Made by a program: the position numbers and the translations under genes | Shown here: positions 1-10,300 of the stretch, piece after piece | Position numbering within the stretch: the stretch's first letter is position 1 | Layout of the letters: each line of letters starts with the position of its first letter | Source of the DNA: Aristolochia californica | Taxonomy: Eukaryota > Streptophyta > Magnoliopsida > Piperales > Aristolochiaceae | Length of the DNA: 64,000 nucleotides | Direction of reading: 5' to 3' | NCBI GenBank assembly: GCA_029961685.1 | Contig: JARWKL010000008.1 | Span: forward strand, 21,237,981 to 21,301,980 | Notes under the pieces: model-generated | Seen by the model: the letters and a program-made list of their open reading frames with translations, nothing else | Database searches by the model: none | What the model was told of the DNA's origin: nothing

Positions 1-544
1 GTAAGTTGAAAGAAGTTGCAGGTCAAGATTGAAATATGTATACTTCTTTTGTGAGATTTTTAGACAGCAGGCTTACTCTACTATTTTCTCTTAATTGTGA
101 TGTGACCAGGATTTTATTGTTATATGTTGCCTCTTTGTTCTGTTGAAGTAATTGTTTAGGGGTCACATTGGTTCAGGTGGAGTACCCGTGAGTGTATTTG
201 GATTGATAATGTGTTATATTTTACACAGGTTTTCAAATTGAGTAGGACTTCAAATGATTTTCAAACATTTTACGATACTAAGTGTTAGTCATATGCTAAT
301 GAGGAGTAGATTTTCTTTAGTTTTCTTTTTATATTGTTGATTTAGATGAATTTTGTGGGTAAATTCTATGTAAACCCTCACGAGATAGAACTCGTCCACT
401 ACATTAAAGTAGGGGTTTAACGGCTTGTTGCATAAGCTAAATGCAATCGTGTTCCCTACGAAAAATGCATTTTGTTTTCCTAGGCTTAATTTTGGTTCTT
501 TTGTTGTTTTGCAAGGGAGTAGCAAAGATTTAGGTTTGGGAGTG
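1..544 (+). mobile_element. 3' internal end of an LTR retrotransposon (Ty3/gypsy, Athila/Tat-like)
   Basis: This stretch is not satellite DNA and shows no open reading frame that I recognise as gag, pol or integrase. It lies just upstream of a sequence with LTR features, so I read it as the untranslated 3' internal part of an element whose body lies left of the window. The segment at 511-544 (AAGGGAGTAGCAAAGATTTA, then a G-rich purine tract) resembles the end of plant Athila/Tat-type internal regions, where a 'gag-gac-gagcaaa'-like stretch precedes the polypurine tract. That resemblance comes from memory of the family, not from a search. A 92-codon reverse-strand frame at 289-567 crosses the proposed LTR edge and has no recognisable domain, so I do not call it a gene. 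The group assignment is moderate; 'LTR retrotransposon' is firmer. Confidence 0.55.
532..544 (+). promoter_or_regulatory. Polypurine-tract-like site before the 3' LTR
   Basis: The sequence AGGTTTGGGAGTG lies directly before the TGAT that I take as the LTR start. In LTR retrotransposons a G-rich polypurine tract at this place primes plus-strand DNA synthesis. The tract here is interrupted by three T residues, as is often seen in Athila/Tat relatives. The call depends on the LTR boundary being right. Confidence 0.45.
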
Positions 545-853
545 TGATAGATGCCAAATTTTGACATGAGAACTAGGTTAATTATAATAGAATAACCCTT
601 ATAATTGTGTTATAAGTGGTTATTTATCGGTTTTCAAATGAAACATGCATTTATTGAATTTGGCATTAATCACTGCTTATATTGCATATTTTTCTCTCTT
701 GAATTATATTTCATTGCATTTAGGGTTTATTTCTTCTTGAAATGATTTTTATGGATTCAATTTTGAAATTTCAAGAGAATTTTGGTGAAGAAGGAGATAT
801 TTACAAAAATGCCATTAATGAAAGAGAGAGATTTTTAGGGCAAAATTGATCAA

Positions 854-860
854 TATAAAG
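854..860 (+). promoter_or_regulatory. TATA-like box of the LTR promoter
   Basis: TATAAAG lies 310 bases into the proposed LTR, in an AT-rich stretch that switches within 20 bases to a purine-rich, GC-rich segment. That order (AT-rich U3, TATA box, GC-rich R) is what an LTR promoter would show; transcription would be expected to start about 30 bases downstream, near the G run. This is inferred from position and motif only. Confidence 0.4.
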
Positions 861-878
861 GAGACCTCTAGAGGAGGA

Positions 879-894
879 GGGGGGGGGGGGGGGG
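879..894 (+). repeat. Homopolymer run of 16 G
   Basis: An uninterrupted run of 16 G follows a GAGGAGGAG purine stretch, about 20 bases downstream of the TATA-like box. Such a run can form intramolecular G-quadruplexes and is prone to slippage and sequencing error, so its exact length is unreliable. It falls close to the expected transcription start of the LTR. Confidence 0.85.
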
Positions 895-1340
895 AAGAAA
901 GGGAAGGAGCCGCTGACTGAAAGAAGAGAGACCCAAGAAGATTTCACTGCTACCCGTCATTCACCGCGCGCCACCATCATCCATCGGGGCCCGGCAATCG
1001 AGAACAGACCCGAAGAGAGCTCGAGAGAGTCTCCATCACAGTGAGTTCGACACTGCGATTTTCTGCTTTCTAGGCCGAGAGGTGACTCAAGAGGGCTCCT
1101 CCGGCGACGATTACGCATTTCTGACCACTTCCCGAGCCTAGTCCGACTCCGACCAAGACTCGAGAGAGCCGGTCAGAGGATTTCGCTTCCATATCATCAT
1201 CCGCTGCACCCCCTCCTCCGGTGCCGATTTCGATTCCTCTTCACCGGCGTCGCCTCCACTTCAGGCTGCTCGCTCCTGTAACCCGAAGCCCTTAATTTCT
1301 GGAAATTGCAGCAACCGTGAGAACGGAATTGCTGCCTGAG
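895..1340 (+). other. GC-rich leader-like segment inside the LTR (likely R/U5)
   Basis: This is the only GC-rich stretch of any length in the window. It is dense in short motifs such as GAGAGAG, CCGGCG, CCTCCTCC and CCACCATCATCC, and reads like a plant 5' leader. I found no long open frame in it. Sitting downstream of a TATA-like box, it would form the start of the retroelement transcript. The simplest reading is an ordinary R/U5 region of a large plant LTR. A captured fragment of a host 5' untranslated region is possible but not shown. Confidence 0.45.
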
Positions 1341-1875
1341 TGAGAGGAAGAAGAAGGGGAGTAATCAACCATTTTTTAATTTAATTAGTTTCCTATAGTT
1401 TGAACATAGGTTTGAATGTCTATTAAATTTGATTTGAGAATTAATTTTTATTGAATATTTGTTTTCCGAATTTTTTTAGTTATTAGCTAGTTAGCGCAGG
1501 ATTATAATTTAGGTTGGATTCTGGTATTATAATCTGATCTTTTTATTTAACTCTAGGCACCCGAGAGGGGTTAGACGCAAGGATTGAGAATCCGAATTCG
1601 TGGTTACGTGGCACTCGAGAGAGGCACGAATCACGGTAAAATCCAGAGTTGACGATTCCTGTTGTGCAAGTAGTTAATTAGATCATTGTTTGATAATTTA
1701 GGATATAATAAGTGTTTAGTCCAGATTAATTCATCATAATTGGTTAGGCTAGTTGACTGAAGAATTCACAAAATTCTGTCCTCCCTGAGGATAAGAGCCT
1801 CGCTTCCCGCTAGATTACACGAACGATTCGTACGCTTGCGAGGTATAAAAGCCGATGTAATTAAATTTCACATCA

Positions 1876-4747
1876 ACCGTTACACATGATAAATCACTTT
1901 ACAATCATCTATGATCGTTAGGTCATCTCTTTTTAAATGGGTAAAATAATGGCCTGTTTGACTCGGGTAAATATCCCACCACACATTCACTTGAGAATTT
2001 AATGTTATTCACTTTAAAAGGTTTGGATCCATAGGTCATTTGCATCTTTAAAATGTTTCAAGTATGCATATCCATTTTTTAAAACATCTGCAAAAAAATC
2101 TCTTTCTTAAAAAATTCTGAGATATTAGAGTTGAACTAGTGGAATTTCCCAAACTTGGATAACAAAACTTTTGTGTTCATTTGTGTTGTGTGAATAAATT
2201 TTCTTTACTTAGATTTGTTTATTGCTTTAAATTATTTCCATACATAAACACTAAAATTTTCATTTTGTTGTGATCTGTGTGCCTTTTATCTCTTTTTTTG
2301 TTGAGATGGAGGGAAAGTGAAAACTCAAGTTTGTGTTTAAGAAAAAAGAATAAAACTAAAATGGAAATGCACATTGTACAAATGTTGAGAGAGATAATTC
2401 CAAAAAGTGTTTGTAATTTTTAGGGATTGTAAATTGTTTTTAGTTTTTATATATCTGGTTCTGCAATAGTCGAGAAAAGGGGGAGGTGGGGGATTTATAA
2501 CTGAGGGTTGACTCCTAATCCATAAGTCATTCCTTACAAAAATATATCCTGTTATGCATGATAAATCACTTTTCAATAATCTATGATCGTTAGGTCTTCT
2601 TTTTGTAAATGGGCAAAATAATTGCATGTTTGACTCGGGTAAATATCCCACTGCACGTTCACTTGAGAATTTAATGTTATTCTCTTTAAAAGGTTTTTAT
2701 TGATAGGTCATTTACATCTTTAACATGTTTCAAGCATGCATATCCATTTTTTAAAACATGTGTAAAAAACTTTCTTTCTTATAAATTCTGAGCTATTAGT
2801 GTTGAACTAGTGGAATTTCCCAAACTTGGATAACAAAACTTTTGTGTTCAATTGTGGTGTGTGAATAAATTTTATTTACTTATATTAGTTAATTTTTTTA
2901 AATTTTTTCCATGCATGAACTCTAAAATTTTCATTTTGTTGTGATCTATTTGCCTTTTATCTCTTTTTTTGTTTACGAGATGAAGGCAAAGAGAAAACTC
3001 AAGTTTTGATTTAAGAAAAAAGTATAGATCTAAAATTGAAATGCACAATGCACAAATGTAGAGAGAGATAATTTCAAAAAATTTCTGTAATTTTTAGGAA
3101 TTGTAAACTCCTTTTAGTTTTTATATATCAGGTTCAGTAATTGTCGGGAAAAGGGGAAGGCGGGGGATTTTTCATTGAGTGTTGACTCCCAATCCATAAG
3201 TCATTCCTTACAAATATATAGCCCATTACAGCCCATTATGCATGATAAATCACATTACAATCATCTATGATCGTTAGGTAAACTATTTGTAAAAGGACAA
3301 AATAATGGCTTGTTTGACTCGCGTAAATATCCCACCACACGTTCAGTTGAGAATATAATGTTATTCTCTTTAAAAGGTTTGGATCCATAGGTCATTTGCA
3401 TCATTTAACATGTTTCAAGCATGAATCTCCAATTTTTAAAACATGTGTAGGAAAATCTCTTTCTTAAAAAATTCCGAGCTATTAGGGTTGAACTAGTGGA
3501 ATTTCCCAAACTTGGATGACAAAACTTTTGTTTTCATTTGTGGTGTGTGAATAAATTTTCATTACTTACATTTATTTATTGCTTTAAATTATTTCCATAC
3601 ATAAACTCTAAAAATTTCATTTTGTTGTGATATATTTGCCTTATATCTCCTTTTTTGTTTATAAGATGAAGGGAAAGTGAAAACTCAAGTTTTGATTTAA
3701 GAAAAAAGTATACATCCAAAATGGAAATGCACAATGAAAAAATGTAGAGAGAGATAATTCCAAAAAGTTTTTATAATTTTTAGGGATTGTAAACTCTTTT
3801 TATTTTTTATAAATCAGATTCTGCAATCATCGTGAAAAGGGGGAGGCGGGGGATTTTTAAATGAGTGTAGACTTCCAATCCAAAAGTCATTTTTGAAAAA
3901 AATATACATCTAAAATTTAAATGCACAATGCAAAAATGTAGAGAGAGATAATTCCAAAAAGTGTTTGTAATTTTAAGGGATTGTAAGTTCTTTTTTATTT
4001 TTATGTATCAGGTAGTGTAATCGTCGGGAAAAGGGGGAGGCGGGGGATTTTTCACTGAGTGTTGACTCCCAATCCATAAGTCATTCCTTACAAACATATA
4101 GGCCTTTACATCCCGTTACACATGATAAATCACAATACGATCATCTATGATCGTTAGGTCAGCTATTTGTAAATGGGAAAAATAATGACTTGTTTGACTC
4201 GGGTAAATATCCCACCGCACGTTCACTTGAGAATTTAGTGTTATTCTGTTTAAAAGGTTTGGATCCATAGGTCATTTCCATCATTTAACAAGTTTCAAGC
4301 ATGCATATCACTTTTTTAAAACATCTATAGAAAAATCCCTTTCTTAAAAAATTCTGAGCTATTAGGGTTGAACTAGTGGAATTTCCCAAACTTGGATAAC
4401 AAAAATTTTGTGGTCATTTGTGGTGTGTGAATAAATTTTCTTTACTTACATTTGTTTATTGCTTTAAATTCTTTCCTTACATAAACTCTAAAATTTTCAT
4501 TTTATTGTGTTCTATTTGCCTTTTATCTCTTTTTCGTTTACGAGACGAAGGGAAAGTGAAAACTCAAGTTTTTGTTTAAGACGAAAGTATTCATCTAAAA
4601 TGGAAATGCACAATGAAAAATTTAGAGAGAGAAAATTCCAAAAAGTGTATGTAATTTTTAGGGATTGTAAACACTTTTTAGTTTTTATATATCAGGTTCT
4701 GCAATCATCGGGAAAGGGGGGAGGCTGGGGATTTTTAACTGAGTGTT
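1876..4747 (+). repeat. Diverged single monomers next to the retrotransposon
   Basis: Four monomers (anchors 2021, 2693, 3377 and 4257) differ from one another by scattered substitutions and small indels. The array begins part-way through a monomer, at the CCGTTAC(A/G)CATGATAAATCAC position, because the LTR cuts it. The fourth interval is 880 bp instead of about 676 because it contains a 194-bp internal duplication. No gene is seen here; reading frames at 2337-2651 (reverse) and 4507-4749 (forward) are repeat-derived. Confidence 0.9.
3701..4088 (+). repeat. 194-bp partial-monomer tandem duplication
   Basis: The stretch from GAAAAAAGTATACATC (3701) through the G-rich tract to the AGTCATT word is followed at 3895 by a jump back to GAAAAAAATATACATC. 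The run is then repeated once, with an offset of 194 bp. The two copies differ at many bases, so the duplication is old. It explains the over-long monomer spacing here. Confidence 0.8.
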
Positions 4748-7320
4748 GACTCCCAATAAATCAATCAGTCCTTACAAAAATATAGCCCATAACGCATGAA
4801 AAATCACTTTACAATCATCTATGATCGTTAGGTCAACTTTTGGTAGCTGGGCAAAATAATAGTTTGTTTGACTCGGGTAAATATCCCATCGCACGTTCAC
4901 TTGAGAATTTAATGTTATTCTCTATAAAAGGTTTGGATCCATAGGTCATTTGCGTCTTTAACATGTTTCAAGCATGCAAATCCATTTCTTAAAACACGTG
5001 TAGAAAAATCTCTTTCTTTTAAAATTCCGAGCTCTTAGGGTTCAACTAGTGGTATTTCTCAAAACTTCGATAACAAAACTTTTGTGTTCATTTGCGGTGT
5101 GTGAATAATATTTCTTTACTCAAATTTGTTTATTGCTTTAAATTCTTTCTATACTTAATCCCTAAAATTTTCATTTAGTTGTGATTTATTAGCCTTTTAT
5201 CTCTTCTTTTTTGTTTATGAGATGAAGAGAAAGAGAAAACTCAAGTTTTCATTTAAGAAAAAAATATACATAAAAAATGGAGATGCGCAATGTAAAAATG
5301 TTGAGATAGATAATTCAAAAAAGTGTCTGTAACTTTTTGGGATTGTAAACTCTTTTTAGTTTTTATATATCAGGGTCTTCTGTCATCGGGAAAAGGGCGA
5401 GGCTGGGGATTATTAATTGAGTGTTGACTCCCAATCCATAATTCATTCCTTCCAAAAATATAGCCCGTTACGCATGATAAATCACTTTACAATCATCTAT
5501 GATCGTTAGGTCAACTTTTTGTAATTGGGCAAAATAATGGCTTGTTTGACTTTTGTAAATATCCCACTGCATGTTCACTTGAGAATTTAATGTTATTCTC
5601 TTTAAAAGGTTTGGACCCATTGGTCATTTGCATCTTTAACATGTTTCAAACACGCATATCCATTTTTTAAAGCATGTATAGAAAAATCACTTTCTTATAA
5701 AATTTTGAGCTATTAGGGTTGAACCAGTGGAATTTCCCATAGTTGGACAACAAAAATTTTGTGTTGATTTGTGCTGTGTGAATAAATTTTCATTACTTAT
5801 ATTTGTTAATTGCTTTAAATTCTTTCCATTCCTAAACTCTAAAATTTTCATTTTGTTCTGATCTGTTTGCCTTTTATCTCTTTTTTTGTTTACGAGAAAA
5901 AGGGAAAGTGAAAACTCAAGTTTTGATTCAAGAAAAAAGTATACATAAAAAAGGGACATACACAATGCATAAATGTAGAGAGAGATAATTCCTAAAAGTG
6001 TCTGTAATTTTTAGAGATTGTAAACACTTTTAGATTTCTTTTATCAGGTTCCGCAATCGTCAGGAAAAGGGGGAGGTGGGGGATTTTTACTGAGTGTTAA
6101 CTCCAAATCCTTAATTCTTTCCTTACAAAAAATATAACCCGTTACACATGATAAATCACTTAACAATCATTTATGATCGTTAGGTCAGCCTTTTTTAAAT
6201 GGGCAAAATAATGGCTTGTTTAACTCGGGTAAATATCCCACCGCACCCATACTTGAGAATTTAATGTTATTATCTTTAAAAGGTTTGGATCCATAGGTCA
6301 TTTGCATCTTTAACATGTTTCAAGCATGCATATCCATTTTCTAAAACATGTGTAGAAAAATCACTTTCTTATAAAACTCCGACCTATTAGGGTTGAACTA
6401 GTGGAACTTCCCAAACTTGGATACCAAAAATTTTGTGTTCATTTGTGGCGTGTGAATAAATTTTCTTTACTTACATTTGTTTATTGCTTTAAATTCTTTC
6501 CATACATAAACTCTATAATTTTCATTTTGTTTTTATCTATTTGCCATTTATCTCTTTTTTTCTTTACGATATGAAGGGAAAGTGAAAACTCAAGTTTTGA
6601 TTTAAGAAAAAAGTATAAATGTAAAATAGAAATGCACAAGGCACAAATATTCAGAGAAATAATTCCAAAAATTGTCTATAATTTTTAGGGATTGTAAACT
6701 CTTTTTATTTTTTATGTATCAGGTTCTGTAATCGTCGGGAAAAGGGGGAGGCGGGGGCTTTTTAACTGAGTGTTGACTCCCAATCAATCAATCATTCCTT
6801 ATAAAAAATATAGCCCATAACGCATGAGAAATCACTTTACAATCATCTATGATCGTTAGGTCAGCTTTTGGTAAATGGGCAAAATAATAGCTTGTTTGAC
6901 TCGGGTAAATATCCTACTGCACGTTCACTTGAGAATTTATTGTTATTCTCTTTAAAAGGTTTGGATCCGTAGATCATTTGCATCTTTAACATGTTTCAAG
7001 CATGCAAATCCATTTTTTAAAACACGTGTAGAAAAATCTTTGTTATAAAATTTCGAGCAATTAGGGTTCAACTGGTGGTATCTCCCAAAACATCGATAAC
7101 AAACTTTTGTGTTTATTTGTGGTGTGTGAATAATATTTCTTTACTTACATTTGTTTATTGCTTTAAATTTTTCCATACTTAAACCCTAAAATTTTCATTT
7201 TGTTGTGATCTGTTTGCCTTTTATCTCTTTTTTTTTTTTTGTTTACGAGATGAAGGGACAGTGAAAACTCAAGTTTTGATTTAAGAAAAAAATTATACAT
7301 CTAAAATGGAGATACACAAT
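4748..7320 (+). repeat. Old three-monomer higher-order repeat, 2028-bp offset
   Basis: The monomer part from about 4748 to 5200 shares rare variants with the part from about 6776 to 7200. These include AATCAATCA after the TGACTCCCAAT word, CCCATAACGCATGA, TTTTGGTA before the GGGCAAAATAATAG word, AGGGTTCAACT, and GTGAATAATATTTC. The word AACGCATGA lies at 4791 and 6819, exactly 2028 bp apart. The copies are clearly diverged, so this is an ancient trimer with the same length as the young unit at 30820-40959. Confidence 0.75.
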
Positions 7321-10300
7321 GCACAAATGTAGAGAGAGATCATTCCAAAAAGTGTCTGTAATTTTTAGGGATTATAAACTCTTTTTAGTTTTTATATATC
7401 AGGTTCTGCAATCTTCGGGAAAAGAGGGAGGCGGGGGATTTTTAACTTAGTGTTGACTCCAAATCCATACTTCATTCCTTACAAAAATATCTCATGTTAC
7501 GCATGATAAATCACTTTACAATCATCTATGATCATTAAGTTAGCTTATTGTAAGTGGGCAAAAAAATGGCTTGTTTGACTTGGGTAAATAACCCACCGCA
7601 CGTTCACTTTTGAATTTAATTTTATTCTCTTTAAAAGGTTTGGATCCATTGGTCATTTGAATCTTTAACAAGTTTCAAGCTTGAATAACCATTTTTTAAA
7701 ACATGTGTAGAAAAATCTATTTCTGACAAAATTCCTAGCAATTAGGGTTGAACTAGAGGAATTTCCCAAACTTGGATAACAAAATTTTTGTGTTTATTTG
7801 TGGTGTGTGAAAAAATTTTCTTTTATTACATTTGTTTATTGCTTTAAATTGTTTCCATACATAAACTCCAAAATTTTCATTTTGTTTTGATCTATTTGCC
7901 TTTAATCACTTTTTTTGTTTACGAGATGAAGGGAAAGTGAAAAATCAAGTTTTGGTTTAAGAAAAAAGTATACATCTAAAATGGAAGTGCAAAATTCAAA
8001 AATTTAAAGAGAGATAATTCGAAAAAGTGTCTGTAATTTTTAGGGATTGCAAACTCTTTTTAGTTTTTATATATCAATTTCTGCAATTGTCAGAAAAAGG
8101 GGAGGCGGGGGATTTTTAATTGAGTGTTGACTCCCAATCCATAAGTGATTTCTTACAAAAATATAGCCCATTACGCATGATAAATCACGTTACAATCATC
8201 TATGATCGTTAGTTCAGCTTTTTGTAAATGGGAAAAACAATGGCTTGTTTGACTCGGCTAAATATCCCACCGCACATTCACTTGAGAATTTCATGTTATT
8301 CTCTTTAAAAGGTTTGGATCCAAAGGTCATTTGCATCTTTAACATGTTTCGAAGATGCATATCCATTATTTAAATCATGTGTAGAAAAATTTCTTTCTTA
8401 TAAAAATCAGAGCTATTAGGGTAGAACTAGAGGAATTTCCCAAACTTGGATAACAAAACTTTTGTGTTCATTTGTGGTGTGTGAATAAATTTTATTTACT
8501 TGTATTTTTTTATTGCTTTAAATTATTTCCTTACATAAACTCTAAAATTTTCATTTTGTTGAGATCTATTTGCCTTTTATCTCTTTTTTTGTTTACGAGA
8601 TGAAGGGAAAGTGAAAACTCAAGTTTTGATTTAAGAAAAAAGTATACATTTAAAATGGAAATGCACAGTGCACAAATGTAGAGAGAGATAATTCTAAAAA
8701 GTGTCTGTAATTTTTAGGGATTGTAAACTCTTTTTAGTTTATATATATCTTGTTATGCAATCGTCGGGAAAAGGGGAAAGAGGGGGATTTTTACCTAAAT
8801 GTTGACACCTAATCCTTCAGTCATTTCTTAAAAAAATTTAGCCCGTAACACAGGATAAATCACTTTACATTCATATCTGATTGCTTGGTCTGCTTTTTTT
8901 AAATGGACAAAATAATGGCTTGTTTGACTCGGGTAAATATCCCACCACACGTTCACTTGAGAATTTAATGTTATTCTTTTTAAAAGGTTCGGATCCATAG
9001 GTCATTTGCATCTTTAACATGTTTCAAGCATGCATATCCATTTTTAAAAGCATGTGTAGAAAAATCTCTTTTTTATATAATTCCGAGCTATTAGCGTTGA
9101 ACTAGTGGAATTTCCCAAACTTGGATAACAAAACTTTTGTGTTCATTTGTGGTGTGTGAATAAATTTTCCTTAAATTTTTTCCATACATAATCCCTAAAA
9201 TTTTCATTTTGTTGTGATCTATTTGCTTTTTATCTCTTTTTTTGTTTACGAGAAGAAGGGAAAGTGAAAACTCAAATTTTAATTTAAGAAAAAAGTATAC
9301 ATCTAAAATGGAAATGCATAATGCACAAATGTTGACAGAGATAATTCCAAAAAGAGTCTGTAATCTTGAGGGATTGCAAACTCTTTTTAGTTTTTATATA
9401 TCAGGTTCTACAATCGTTGGGAAAAGGGGGAGGCGAGGGGAATTTTAACAAAGTGTTGACTCCCAATCCATAAGTGATTCCTTAGAAAAATATGGCCCGT
9501 TACGCATGACAAATCCCCGTCCAATCACCTATGATCCTTAGGTCAACTTTTTGTAAATGGGCAAAATAATGGCTTGTTTGACTCGGGTAAATATCCCACC
9601 ACACGTTCGCTTGAGAATTTAATGTTATTCTCTTTAATAGGTTTGGATCCATAGGTCATTTGCATCTTTAACATGTTTCGAGCATGCTTATCCATTTTAT
9701 AAAACATGTGTAGAAAGATTTCTTTCATATAAAATTCCTAGCTATTTGGGTTGAACTAGTGGAATTTCCCAAACTTCGATACCAAAAATTTTGTGTTCAT
9801 TTGCGGTGTGTGAATAAATTTTCTTTACGTACATTTGTTTATTGTTTTAAATTATTTCCTTAAATAAACTCTTAAATTTTCATTTTGTTGTGATCTATTT
9901 TCCTGTAATCTCTTTTTTTGTTTGCGAGATGAAGGAAAAAAGAAAACTCAAGTTCAGATTTAAGAAAAAAAGGTACACATATTTAATGGAAATGCACAAA
10001 GCACAAATGTTGAGAGTGATAATTCCAAAAAGTGTCTGTAATTTTTAGGGATTGTAAACTCTTTTTTGTTTTATAAATCAATTTTTTGCAATCTTCTGGA
10101 AAAGGGGGAAGCGAGGGATTTTTAACTGAGTGTTGACTCCCAATCCATCAGTCATTCCTACAAAAAATATAGCCCTTTACGCATGATAAATTACTTTACA
10201 ATCAACTATGATCATTTGGTCAACTTTTTGTAAATGGGCAAAATAATGGCTTGTTTGACACGGGTAAATATTCCACTGCACGTTCACTGGAGAATTTAAT

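Larger units (their letters stand above)
545..1875 (+). mobile_element. 3' LTR of a Ty3/gypsy-like retrotransposon (about 1.33 kb)
   Basis: The boundaries are set by three observations. A G-rich tract ends at 544. The segment starts TGATAGATGCC and ends TTTCACATCA, giving TGAT/ATCA inverted termini. Recognisable satellite sequence begins immediately after 1875. A length of 1331 bp fits Athila/Tat-type LTRs, which commonly exceed 1 kb. Inside are a TATA-like TATAAAG at 854-860, a G16 run, a GC-rich R/U5-like part, and near the 3' end a segment (1811-1845, around GATTACACGAACGATTCG) like the U5 ends of many plant gypsy elements. The partner 5' LTR must lie left of the window, so LTR-LTR identity and age cannot be judged. 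The possible 5-bp target duplication on this side is ACCGT (1876-1880), untested because the other flank is not seen. Confidence 0.6.

Noticed and set aside
289..567. Reverse-strand 92-codon frame in the retrotransposon
   Set aside because: It crosses the proposed internal/LTR boundary on the antisense strand and shows no known motif.
895..1340. GC-rich segment as an exon of a host gene
   Set aside because: No long open frame is present, and its position inside TGAT...ATCA termini, downstream of a TATA-like box, fits an LTR leader better.
7210..7250. Long T run as a transposon poly-A/T tail
   Set aside because: The run is an expansion of the T-rich stretch found in each monomer (TATCTCTTTTTTTGTTTACG); the flanking satellite is continuous, with no inserted element.
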